Positions 54,580 to 61,997 of a stretch of 64,000 bases of DNA are shown here, in pieces. The translations under genes were made by a program, and so were the position numbers. The DNA is taken from positions 62,001-126,000 of the IMG/VR virus record IMGVR_UViG_3300009068_000024; one strand, written 5' to 3'. The notes beneath the pieces were generated by a model, which saw only the letters and a program-made list of their open reading frames with translations, did no database searches and was not told the DNA's origin. The DNA comes from a virus. Numbering within the stretch: position 1 is the first letter of the stretch; each line of letters opens with the position of its first letter.

Positions 54580-54605
54580 GGAAGGGGTCTTTTTAGACCC
54601 CTTCC
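54580..54605. terminator. Symmetrical hairpin between glycosyltransferase and helicase genes
   Basis: GGAAGGGGTCT and AGACCCCTTCC form an 11-bp perfect stem closed by a TTTT loop. It lies 50 bases after the helicase stop and upstream of the glycosyltransferase ribosome site on the minus strand. No long T-run follows either arm, so it may attenuate or protect the transcript instead of terminating it. Confidence 0.6.
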
Positions 54606-54655
54606 ATGTCTTTCTCCCGAATAGATCCCAAGACACAATTACATCCTATACCACA

Positions 54656-56278
54656 TTAATGGGCTAGGCGAACTGCGACATTCCAATCAATTTCTTTGGA
54701 TTCTACAGCTCTTGGAGCAAGAGTTCTATTTTTAATTTCAGCTTTAGAGCCTTGACCTAGAATTTGTAACCCTCTATCTGAAAGTTTTCTGTGAAACGCA
54801 ATTTGAGTTAGTGGACGTTCACCACGTTCATCCGACCACATTCTATAAATTGAATACATCTGCTTGACTAAAACTGAAGCTCCCTCATTTTCACGAGTCT
54901 CTTCATTCAAGAACATCCCAATTCGGTCTTCATTCTTACGATAGATCTCAGCTGCCTCAGAAACGGCTGTACACCACCCTAGAGGGTCTCTAGCAGACGA
55001 TCCTAGGTATTTTATGGCTCCCTCTACTGCCCAAGCCAAAACAGCCGGTAAACCGCCCTCAGGGTCGAATAGATAAGCTTTTAGATCTGGATCTGGCATT
55101 TCAGGAACATTGCTCCATGGAATAGGTCTAATACGACGCCACATAGCATCGTCATTAATCATAGGACGGTGGTTAGTTGTAATCCATAATTTGGCTTGAG
55201 CCTTAAATGTAAATGGCTTTTCACCTGGAGAACGAGCAGAAATTTCAGATGAACCAGTTAACTTTTTAACAGCATTTTCTTTTAGACGTTCTGATTCTGG
55301 AAGCTCGTCTACCCAGACCATTCGACGACCTCTAAGTTCAGCCCAGTGGTACATATCTGTACTACTTGAGCTAGCACCAGTATCAGCAAGAATGCTGGAG
55401 TCAAGTGGCCAGGCATATTGCTGAGTACCTAGAGCCTTAACGATTGCTTCAACAAACGTGTTTTTACCCGATCCCGGGGGACCATAAACAAGGAACATTA
55501 AATCTTGATTGTTCAAACCAGTCAGTGTATAGCCAACTGCACGTTGAATCCAGTCTTGTAGTTCTCTATCCCCGCCAGTAGCAAAGTCGATAAACTGCTC
55601 CCAACGCATATTACGCATTCCTGGGGTGTAAGACAAGGGGATACGCTTTGTGATATGTAGATCTGGTCTACCTTTCATAAGCTCTCCGGTTTTAAGATTG
55701 ATTACACCATTAAGCACACCAAGAAGATATTCATCTCCATCCCAAGATTCAACTGCAGTAATTACTCGACTATCTGAATTAGCACTTTCAATAGCTGCAT
55801 TTAATCTGCTATTTGATCTAACCTGATTGGCCCACTTGATAACTTCGCTACGCTTATCTTCATCTGGATAATTGACTACTTCAGTGGTAATAATTGTTGG
55901 TAAGTGCTTTGCCAGTTCTTTCATTCCAAGATCTTCAGCATCTGGTTTCCAATACTGACCATCCCAAATAAACCAACCAATGCCGGGAGTGTATCTAACT
56001 GACGATCCAAATGAATCTACTAATCGACGTCCATTACCGATGTCAGATAGAGATCGGTTTCCTGGCTTTCCACCCTCGGCTTCCGAAATAGCGTCGACGT
56101 TTTTAGGGACATCAACGTTTCCACTACTAAATGCATCCGAAATTGATACACCATTATGAGCTGCCTCTGAGATAGAATGACCTACAGTTCCAACCTGAGA
56201 CTGTGCTGTTGGGCTAGGGTCTGATTCAGTTTTAGGTTTAGCTGATCTAGATTCTTCTTGAGACCTGTTTGCCCAGTC
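54656..56278 (-). CDS. D5-type primase-helicase C-terminal half, without a recognisable start codon
   Basis: The frame is open for 541 codons from the TAA at 56279..56281. SF3 helicase signatures are clear: Walker A YGPPGSGKNT, Walker B VWVDELPESERL, sensor LWITTNHRP and the basic DDAMWRRIRPIPW. The N-terminal part before the first ATG at 55924 (GNGRRLVDSFGSSVRYTP and GWFIWDGQYWKPDA) is a well-formed D5 N-terminal domain, so it is coding. There is no ATG, GTG or TTG in those 118 codons. The protein is therefore made either by reading through the TAA from the prim-pol gene, or from 55924 without that domain, or the TAA is an error or mutation. It unwinds DNA at the replication fork. Confidence 0.75.
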   Translation of the reverse strand, partial: DWANRSQEESRSAKPKTESDPSPTAQSQVGTVGHSISEAAHNGVSISDAFSSGNVDVPKNVDAISEAEGGKPGNRSLSDIGNGRRLVDSFGSSVRYTPGIGWFIWDGQYWKPDAEDLGMKELAKHLPTIITTEVVNYPDEDKRSEVIKWANQVRSNSRLNAAIESANSDSRVITAVESWDGDEYLLGVLNGVINLKTGELMKGRPDLHITKRIPLSYTPGMRNMRWEQFIDFATGGDRELQDWIQRAVGYTLTGLNNQDLMFLVYGPPGSGKNTFVEAIVKALGTQQYAWPLDSSILADTGASSSSTDMYHWAELRGRRMVWVDELPESERLKENAVKKLTGSSEISARSPGEKPFTFKAQAKLWITTNHRPMINDDAMWRRIRPIPWSNVPEMPDPDLKAYLFDPEGGLPAVLAWAVEGAIKYLGSSARDPLGWCTAVSEAAEIYRKNEDRIGMFLNEETRENEGASVLVKQMYSIYRMWSDERGERPLTQIAFHRKLSDRGLQILGQGSKAEIKNRTLAPRAVESKEIDWNVAVRLAH

Positions 56279-56281
56279 TTA
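56279..56281 (-). other. In-frame TAA stop between prim-pol and helicase domains
   Basis: The prim-pol gene ends KLWPGL-TAA and the same frame continues DWANRSQEESRSA into the helicase. In many actinophages the two halves form one chain of about 850 residues, the same length as here (866 codons plus stop). Confidence 0.85.
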
Positions 56282-57256
56282 TAGTCCAGGCCAAAGTTTT
56301 TCTGTAATTGGATTTTCAGCAACAAAGTCCATGGCACGGCGGACGTGCATAAGAAGAGAGTTAACACCCTCCAATTCCATTGGCGGACGTACTTTTTCGT
56401 AGTTGAATCGGATCATCAAAGTCTCGATCATCAAACGCTTTTCAGGAGTCTCTACTCCATACTTGTTTGATAGTGCACATGCAAGCTTGTAGATATCTAC
56501 AGCACGTGATCCTTCATCAATTCCTTCTTCAAGAATTTTTGCAATATCAACCCGATCACCTTTATAGTCAAGGTCACCCATCCAACTCCAGTCACCATCA
56601 GCGTGGGACGATCCAGACTTGCGATTCTTTTTACGAATAACCTCTAGTAAAGCTTCCGGGGCATCTGCCATTTCAATTTCCCATGGGGCATGTCCTGGCT
56701 TCCATTCATAGTTGACTCCAGATCCATGGCGGCTAGGTGCAAGCATCACATACCCATTGTGCTTGATGTCAATACCATTTAAACCGCTAGCTTTTAAATT
56801 ACCTACAAACTGTTCTGAATTATCTACTTTAAAAAATAAGTGACGTCCACGTTCAGCTTTACCGTTATATGTATATCTTCCAGTAAGTGCTTCTACAGTG
56901 TTTGGTAATGCACCATCTAAAAGTTCATCTAGTTTTTCAAATGATTCAATACCACCGGATCTAGGGTCAATATCAATGACTATAAATCCAGATGGTTGGC
57001 AAAACACACCAATGTTGTTGATAGGGGAAGTGCTCCACCAGTTATGAATAACTAGCTGATCATCGGTAGCACGTGCGTTCCACTCACCGATGGCTGGGTG
57101 CTTACCTACATCTTTAGGTTCACCGTGAATACCGTTGCAAGTACAGCGACCTCCGTCATCAATACCGTGGCAAGGTAGGATCTTCCAGCCTTGTTGGGCA
57201 TACCAGACGGATGCTTTAGATAATTTCTCAATGTGAGTAGATTCAGGTTGAGTCAT
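56279..57256 (-). CDS. Prim-pol (bifunctional primase-polymerase domain) protein
   Basis: ATG at 57256; 325 residues. GFIVIDIDPRSGG contains the catalytic D-x-D and GRHLFFKV the conserved His of archaeal/eukaryal-type prim-pol domains. A Cys-rich stretch near residue 35 (GGRCTCNGIHG) precedes it. The C-terminal 90 residues are helical and match the linker before D5 helicases. It primes DNA synthesis and functions with the helicase encoded in the same frame downstream. Transcription starts in the divergent region 57257..57468. Confidence 0.85.
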   Translation of the reverse strand: MTQPESTHIEKLSKASVWYAQQGWKILPCHGIDDGGRCTCNGIHGEPKDVGKHPAIGEWNARATDDQLVIHNWWSTSPINNIGVFCQPSGFIVIDIDPRSGGIESFEKLDELLDGALPNTVEALTGRYTYNGKAERGRHLFFKVDNSEQFVGNLKASGLNGIDIKHNGYVMLAPSRHGSGVNYEWKPGHAPWEIEMADAPEALLEVIRKKNRKSGSSHADGDWSWMGDLDYKGDRVDIAKILEEGIDEGSRAVDIYKLACALSNKYGVETPEKRLMIETLMIRFNYEKVRPPMELEGVNSLLMHVRRAMDFVAENPITEKLWPGL

Positions 57257-57468
57257 AGTTAGTTACCTGCCGTAAATTGTCGTTGCATAAAAAGCCTCTC
57301 AATAGGAGCTGTATCAAAAACGATACAGCAAAGACGTGAAAAATTCAAGTTGAAATGTAATTTTAATTACTTTTAGAGAAGAAAGCGTAGCACGTCTAGG
57401 GCTAGTCGCCAATCAGAGGATAGGGTACAATTATACACAAGATATCCATCATCAATTAAGGCATTATT
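57257..57468. promoter_or_regulatory. Divergent control region with palindromes
   Basis: 212 A+T-rich bases between the leftward replication operon and the rightward membrane-protein gene. Visible elements: GCTGTATC at 57308..57315 pairing with GATACAGC at 57322..57329 (8-bp hairpin, 6-base loop); the palindrome GTAATT-TT-AATTAC at 57357..57370; and a rightward -10-like TACAAT at 57426..57431, 38 bases before the TTG start at 57469. Good candidates for operators controlling both directions. The rest shows nothing recognisable. Confidence 0.5.
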
Positions 57469-57798
57469 TTGATCATCGACCAAATTTTTACGACTTCAGC
57501 AGTCATCACTGCAATCGGCATAATCGTCGGCGGAATCCTTGCTGTATACAGATTAGCACATAAAATTCAAAAATCTATTGGATTGGACTCTCAGGGTAGG
57601 ACAATATCTGAAAGATTAGATAAAGTTGAGCACCAACTTTGGGAAAATGGCGGTAGTTCGTTGGCTGATAGGGTAAATACTATTGAACTTCATGTTGTAA
57701 AAACCCAGGCTGAAGTTGAATTAATTAAGAATTTTGTTATTGGCGTGTCGCCAGCTCCTGCCCCGGCTAAAAAAACTAGACTAAAAAAAGTTAGTTAA
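57469..57798 (+). CDS. Small membrane-anchored coiled-coil protein, possible holin-like
   Basis: TTG start at 57469 after TTAAGG; 109 residues. One hydrophobic segment (SAVITAIGIIVGGILAVY, about residues 10-27) is followed by a charged helical region (RTISERLDKVEHQLWE, TIELHVVKTQAEVELI) and a basic Pro/Lys tail. Single-span proteins with a cytoplasmic coiled coil are common in phages as holins or inner-membrane accessory proteins. No lysin gene is adjacent, so lysis is not established. Confidence 0.6.
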   Translation: MIIDQIFTTSAVITAIGIIVGGILAVYRLAHKIQKSIGLDSQGRTISERLDKVEHQLWENGGSSLADRVNTIELHVVKTQAEVELIKNFVIGVSPAPAPAKKTRLKKVS

Positions 57799-57864
57799 TA
57801 CATATAAAAGTACAAAAATGTACTAGTATTAAAAAGACATAAATGACACACTAAGGAGTACGCT

Positions 57865-58128
57865 ATGTCTCTATCGGATAAATTAGCCGAAGCTTCAAAA
57901 AAATCTGGATCTAAATGTAAATTAGGCGCTTTGCTTGCTGGCACGGTATTGCCTGAAAAAGATTGTAATTATTTAATTGATGTTTTATCTGTACCTGAAG
58001 GAGATCCGCGTAGAATATCTAATGTAGATATTGCTAGAGTTCTTCGGGATGAAGGATTTGATATTTCAGATAGTTCCGTTGATCGTCATCGCCGCAGAGA
58101 TTGCGGTTGCTACAGGAAGGTAGCCTAA
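57865..58128 (+). CDS. Small DNA-binding-like protein
   Basis: ATG after AAGGAGT; 87 residues. The middle (ISNVDIARVLRDEGFDISDSS) has the character of a helix-turn-helix, followed by VDRHRRRDCGCYRK, a basic Cys-containing tail. Its N-terminus (MSLSDKLAEAS) resembles that of the following gene (MGISDKLETLAS), suggesting a shared interaction peptide. Stop and next start overlap (TAATG), so the two are co-translated. A role in regulating or guiding the phosphoesterase is a guess. Confidence 0.6.
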   Translation: MSLSDKLAEASKKSGSKCKLGALLAGTVLPEKDCNYLIDVLSVPEGDPRRISNVDIARVLRDEGFDISDSSVDRHRRRDCGCYRKVA

Positions 58129-59345
58129 TGGGAATTTCAGATAAATTAGAAACTCTAGCAAGTCCTGGAGTTAGTGGTTCAGATATTAAAACACTTAACA
58201 CTCCAGAAGATTGGCGACCACGTTTGGATCTTGACGACTCCAAGGGTGGTTTTGTTGTATCTAAGCCGCATCCGGTCGGTGAGATTCCTGACGCAGCAGA
58301 CGTGCTCAAGGACTTTGATCTTGACCCAAACTCTTGGACAGTAACCTCTTTACGTCGTTCTCGTTGGCAAACGTATCATGGTGAATGGTTGGAATCGGTT
58401 CGTGTAAACGTTACTCCAGCTGGATTAGCTATTGCTGATGCTCTAGACGCCGAAGCTCTTATTGATGAAATTAAAAAATGGCGTCCAGAACGCGGTATCA
58501 AAGTTGCTACCGGTGAGGGTGCTTTTATTGTAGCCCCTAGCGATCAGCAGATTGGTAAAAAAGCTAATGGTCAAGGTACCCAGCAGTCAATCGATCGTAT
58601 TTTGTATTTAACTGAAGCATCGGTAAGTAGGTTTAAAGATCTTAAAAAGATTGGACTAAACTTAGGGACAATAGTTCTAGCACTTCCGGGAGATCACGTT
58701 GAAGGTCTTACAAGTCAAAATGGACGTTTGCAAGGTCAAGCAGCATCTGACCTAGGTCTTACTGAACAAGTTCGTGTTGCACGTCGTTTGCTTATGGCGC
58801 AAATTAAAGCTTTAGCTCCCTATGCGGAGCGTATAGTTGTTCCAGTCATCAACGGAAACCACGATGAAGTAACTCGTCAGGTTGCTGCCGATCCCGCTGA
58901 TGGCTGGAACGTTGAGATTGCTTCGGCAGTGCAAGATGCATGTGCAGAAAATCCAGCGCTACAACACGTTGAGTTTAGATACCCATCTTCAGGTCATCAG
59001 ACTCTTACCCTTAATATCAACGGGACCATGCTTGGATTATTTCATGGTCACCAGGTTGGTAGAGATGTAATGAAATACTTATCTGGTCAAGCAGCAGGTC
59101 AAACTGCGCTGGGTCTTGCTGATGTTTGGATTTCTGGACATTTCCACAACTTTAAAAGCATGGATATCGGTCAACGTTTATGGCTTCAGTGTCCAACTAC
59201 CGATCCAGGTTCAGAATGGTTCCGTGATCGTGCAGGTCTAGAGTCAAAGCCAGGTCTATTGACACTAGTTATGGGTGGAGATTACGAACCTCGCGAACAC
59301 ATAAGCGTTCTAGCTGTTAATCCAGATCTTCTTCCATCTCGTTAA
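58128..59345 (+). CDS. Calcineurin-like metallophosphoesterase (Mre11/SbcD-type)
   Basis: ATG at 58128 overlaps the previous stop, with AGGAAGG upstream; 405 residues. Motifs in order: PSDQQIGKKA (family D-x-H, here with Gln for His), LPGDHVEG, INGNHDE, GLFHGHQVG and SGHFHNF. Known family members cut DNA ends, hairpins or nucleotides with two metals. The first His ligand appears replaced by Gln, which may change metal use. Its 3' end overlaps the convergent WhiB-like gene by 29 bases. Confidence 0.75.
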   Translation: MGISDKLETLASPGVSGSDIKTLNTPEDWRPRLDLDDSKGGFVVSKPHPVGEIPDAADVLKDFDLDPNSWTVTSLRRSRWQTYHGEWLESVRVNVTPAGLAIADALDAEALIDEIKKWRPERGIKVATGEGAFIVAPSDQQIGKKANGQGTQQSIDRILYLTEASVSRFKDLKKIGLNLGTIVLALPGDHVEGLTSQNGRLQGQAASDLGLTEQVRVARRLLMAQIKALAPYAERIVVPVINGNHDEVTRQVAADPADGWNVEIASAVQDACAENPALQHVEFRYPSSGHQTLTLNINGTMLGLFHGHQVGRDVMKYLSGQAAGQTALGLADVWISGHFHNFKSMDIGQRLWLQCPTTDPGSEWFRDRAGLESKPGLLTLVMGGDYEPREHISVLAVNPDLLPSR

Positions 59346-59862
59346 GATCAACCCCAGCTGCTTCAAGTTCTTCATTAACTTCTTCTTGAGCATCAAACTC
59401 TTCTTGTTTGTCTGCTGTAAGTTTTAAATATGCATTTACTGCATTCACGCTTGTTCTACTTCTCCATGTAAAATCGCACATTATGCAATTTACTAGACGA
59501 ACAGTTGCCCATCTACCGCTGTCTGGATTATCTGCAATTAATGGTCTTAAAAATTTGGTTTTAGCCCCGCAATATAGACATTTAGGAAATCGATCATATC
59601 TGGTCTCGGCTTTATCTATGTTTACAGATAAAGTTCGTCTAATTTCATATTCATCATGTCCTCCCCAGATCCCCCAGATCTCCATATTCTCTAAAGCTGA
59701 TTTAATGCATTCTTTTCTCACCGGGCAAACAAAACAAAGATTTTTAGCCTTCATTTTATCTTCACTCTTGTGCGAGAAAAAATCTACTTCTCTATTTTCT
59801 CTCTTGGCACATTCAGCATTTTCTTGCCAATCAAAGCCATTACTTGGTTTCCAATTTGTCAT
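59317..59862 (-). CDS. WhiB-like transcription factor with C-terminal zinc ribbon
   Basis: ATG at 59862 with GGTGGAG upstream is preferred over the TTG at 59877, which would contain that ribosome site. Of 181 residues, the first 80 form a WhiB domain: Cys in AECAKRE, then CFVCPVRKEC, giving the four Fe-S cysteines, plus GIWGGHDE, the G[IV]WGG turn. Residues about 90-135 add CLYCGAK and CIMCDF, a four-cysteine ribbon absent in ordinary WhiB proteins. A Glu-rich tail follows. WhiB proteins bind the primary sigma factor in actinobacteria, and phage versions redirect or shut down host transcription. Start overlaps the upstream gene's stop (ATGA). Confidence 0.85.
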   Translation of the reverse strand: MTNWKPSNGFDWQENAECAKRENREVDFFSHKSEDKMKAKNLCFVCPVRKECIKSALENMEIWGIWGGHDEYEIRRTLSVNIDKAETRYDRFPKCLYCGAKTKFLRPLIADNPDSGRWATVRLVNCIMCDFTWRSRTSVNAVNAYLKLTADKQEEFDAQEEVNEELEAAGVDLNEMEEDLD

Positions 59863-60197
59863 ATTATCTCCACCCAAGTTACGGCTTTAGGAGTTTTAAC
59901 TATCTCTCCGTACTCGGTATTTCCATGATTGTTACATACAGTAGGGTATATCTCTTCGTCTATTTCTCCGGCATAGCCGTAAGAAATATGAGCCCTTTCA
60001 ACAGCTTTATAACCTTCTCCTAAAGAAACGACTATTCCGTCTCTTTGAAGTGCTGAAGCTAAAGCTCTTCTGATCAGATCTATATCAAGATCTACGTGGT
60101 CATACGTATAGAAGATAATAGAAGAAGGCCTGGAGACGGCAAAGCCAGCTCCAGACCATTCAAACCATAGGCATTCGCCTGTACGTTTATCTCGCAT
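59859..60197 (-). CDS. Hypothetical protein in the WhiB operon
   Basis: A 112-residue protein with ATG at 60197 behind GTGGAG. Strand-rich sequence (CLWFEWSGAGFAVSRPSS, VVSLGEGYKAVERAHISYG) without a recognised family. Stop overlaps the WhiB start, so the two are made together. It is the first gene after the promoter and SOS-like box near 60235 and may be the regulated gene. Confidence 0.6.
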   Translation of the reverse strand: MRDKRTGECLWFEWSGAGFAVSRPSSIIFYTYDHVDLDIDLIRRALASALQRDGIVVSLGEGYKAVERAHISYGYAGEIDEEIYPTVCNNHGNTEYGEIVKTPKAVTWVEII

Positions 60198-60219
60198 TAG
60201 TAATCAACTCCACAAATTA

Positions 60220-60251
60220 ATTGTACAGTTTTTTTCGAAAAAATGTTCGAA
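60220..60251 (-). promoter_or_regulatory. Promoter with an SOS (LexA) box-like operator
   Basis: TCGAAAAAATGTTCGA at 60235..60250 matches the actinobacterial LexA box TCGAAC-N4-GTTCGA at 11 of 12 fixed bases, only the sixth base differing. Flanking T and A extend it to TTCGAA...TTCGAA. A minus-strand -10-like TACAAT lies at 60220..60225, so a repressor on the box would cover the -35/spacer. The rest of the 76-base gap is A+T-rich without other features. Confidence 0.5.
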
Positions 60252-60273
60252 AACGCGGTTTATTTTTAATTAT

Positions 60274-60492
60274 TTAAATTGAATTTAGAGATATTCCAGT
60301 CTTTACCTGAATATGAGCTGTAACTTTAAACTTATCTGTAGATTCAGAATTTTTGACTTTTAATTCTACAGATAGTTTCTCTGACACTTCAGTTACATCT
60401 AGTTTTAAATAGTTAGCAACATAATTTAAAGCTATGGCCTGTGATTCATAAAAATCAGATGCTTCAAACTCTAGTTCAAATGATGTACGCAT
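60274..60492 (-). CDS. Small hypothetical protein
   Basis: A 72-residue protein starting with ATG that overlaps the previous stop by one base. Alternating strands and an amphipathic helix (FELEFEASDFYESQAIALNY, SVELKVKNSESTDKFKV), like a small RNA- or dimer-binding sheet. Family not recognised. Last gene of its leftward operon before the SOS-like promoter. Confidence 0.6.
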   Translation of the reverse strand: MRTSFELEFEASDFYESQAIALNYVANYLKLDVTEVSEKLSVELKVKNSESTDKFKVTAHIQVKTGISLNSI

Positions 60493-60911
60493 TATTGGAC
60501 TCTCTTCAGTAGGTTTTCAGGTTGATAGTGGGCAGATTTAACCGGAGGGTTTTCTAGATCAGTTAGGTCAACAATAATGTCACCAGATCTGATAGCTACA
60601 ATAACTCCTGGACGTCCATTATGGATCATTCCAAGCTCTCCTGCAAAGGCATCGTTCTTTACTCTAACGATATCTCTAACTTTTAGAGCTCCTCTTTCTG
60701 CTTGAACGTAGACCTCATCTTTAGGGGGTGGTACCAGTGAATGCTCTAGAGCAAGGTGCATGAATATATTGGCGATCTGCTCTGCATCTTCACGTTTGAA
60801 TTCTGGAAGTTCTTTCCAAGCATTTAATAGGTGAATTACAGCATTACCGTTACCCATTCGAACATTTAAATTTCCTAACTGGTATTTAACCCAGTCCATA
60901 TTTACCTTCAT
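60492..60911 (-). CDS. Hypothetical protein with SH3-like C-terminal domain
   Basis: ATG at 60911 after AAGGATAA is preferred over the one 12 bases on. 139 residues: a helical N-terminal 70 (NAVIHLLNAWKELPEF, QIANIFMHLALEHSLV), then ALKVRDIVRVKNDAFAGE and GRPGVIVAIRSGDIIVDL, a small barrel similar to KOW/SH3-type folds. The family is unknown; barrels of this type often bind nucleic acid or other proteins. Coupled by overlap to the next gene. Confidence 0.55.
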   Translation of the reverse strand: MKVNMDWVKYQLGNLNVRMGNGNAVIHLLNAWKELPEFKREDAEQIANIFMHLALEHSLVPPPKDEVYVQAERGALKVRDIVRVKNDAFAGELGMIHNGRPGVIVAIRSGDIIVDLTDLENPPVKSAHYQPENLLKRVQ

Positions 60912-60919
60912 ATTTATCC

Positions 60920-61936
60920 TTAATCTACTAGTTTTAATGCTTTTTCAAGCATCTTTATTGACTGTTTTTTGTTTGGTATCTTAGCTATATAACTCTCTCT
61001 TTGAGCTATAGCTATTAATACTCGTTTTTCTTCAGACATTGAATCTATAGTTGAAGCAAGTAAATTCCACTCGATTCCAATAGATCCTGACTCTTCCCAG
61101 AAAGTTGCTACTGGAGTGAGACTATTTATTGATTGAATGTATCTATATGACCACCAGGTGCCTTCGTTTTTATACGGAGCTAGTAATATTCCTACAGATC
61201 TAGATATTTGATGTAGCACATCCTTATCCGTAGCTCCTTTATTAAGTTTTGCAGGAGACACAGGTAGTCCGATAGTTTTTGAAATCTTTTTAGTCCACAT
61301 TGACTCGGGCTGATCAGCAGTCCATTTATAGATTCTATCTAGCTGCTCTACTGGATCTTGGATTAGGTAAGAGTCTAAGTTTAGATAGATTATTGATTTT
61401 TTAGCTAGCTCTGGGAGATTCAGTTCTTTATCTGAATAGCTTTGTTTCCAGGGTAGAACTGGCACTAACGTAGTTGGCCAATCTTGATCCAATAAATTAT
61501 CTATGGATTTTAGAATATTTGATTTTAAGTTCTGATCTGAAACTACAGAAGAGTAGCCTTTTTTATTTGAAAAAAATTGTTTAGTTAGAGTCTCTGGATT
61601 GTTTTTTACAGATCTTAAAGTGGTGGCTATTTGAGAGACATTTGGAGCATCTATAAGCAAGCTAAGCTTTTCTGACCCCCAAAGAGAGTTAATTATGTTT
61701 AAAGCACCATAAATTTTATTTGCACTAAGGCTAGTAATAGGTGCAATTCCTACAATTACAGAATCATAGGAATCAAGTTCTTCTTTTGTTATGTCAATTT
61801 TGGGATCTTCCCAGACTACGGTATGTCCAGAATTTTGTAATGCTGAATTGATAGCTGAAGAAAAAGTTAGATTTTTTGTATTAGCGTTTAAGGAAGACTG
61901 AGGCGCGGTCATACCAGTTAATAAAATTTTTGACAT
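60920..61936 (-). CDS. Putative GT-B-fold glycosyltransferase-like protein
   Basis: ATG at 61936; 338 residues. The first 120 residues form a Rossmann-like half (MSKILLTGMTAPQSSLN, YDSVIVGIAPITSLSANK, KLSLLIDAPNVSQIA). The second half has SVGILLAPYKNEGTWWSYRY near residue 250, reminiscent of the nucleotide-sugar binding region of GT-B enzymes such as T4 DNA glucosyltransferase. It is A+T-rich. The resemblance is in layout, not in exact motifs, so the call is tentative. With the GT-A gene at 53831 it could indicate DNA or protein glycosylation. Confidence 0.4.
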   Translation of the reverse strand: MSKILLTGMTAPQSSLNANTKNLTFSSAINSALQNSGHTVVWEDPKIDITKEELDSYDSVIVGIAPITSLSANKIYGALNIINSLWGSEKLSLLIDAPNVSQIATTLRSVKNNPETLTKQFFSNKKGYSSVVSDQNLKSNILKSIDNLLDQDWPTTLVPVLPWKQSYSDKELNLPELAKKSIIYLNLDSYLIQDPVEQLDRIYKWTADQPESMWTKKISKTIGLPVSPAKLNKGATDKDVLHQISRSVGILLAPYKNEGTWWSYRYIQSINSLTPVATFWEESGSIGIEWNLLASTIDSMSEEKRVLIAIAQRESYIAKIPNKKQSIKMLEKALKLVD

Positions 61937-61953
61937 ATAAACCTTTAATTAGA

Positions 61954-61983
61954 GGGGGGCACTAGTTTTACCTAATGCCCCCC
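61954..61983. terminator. GC-rich hairpin after the ssDNA-binding-like gene
   Basis: GGGGGGCA at 61954..61961 pairs with TGCCCCCC at 61976..61983; three further pairs are possible inside. On the minus strand it lies 14 bases after the stop of the gene at 61998 and before the ribosome site of the next. TCTAATTAAAGG follows, so termination is probably partial. Confidence 0.6.
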
Positions 61984-61997
61984 GCAATTACTGCAGA

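Noticed and set aside
56182-56367. 61-aa frame across the primase-helicase junction as a frameshift bridge
   Set aside because: Its sequence (Leu/Gln/Asn-rich) does not look like a domain linker, and the two halves already share one frame, so no shift is needed.
59408-59890. 160-aa plus-strand frame opposite the WhiB-like gene
   Set aside because: The WhiB cysteine pattern and ribosome site are on the minus strand; this frame has no motif of its own.
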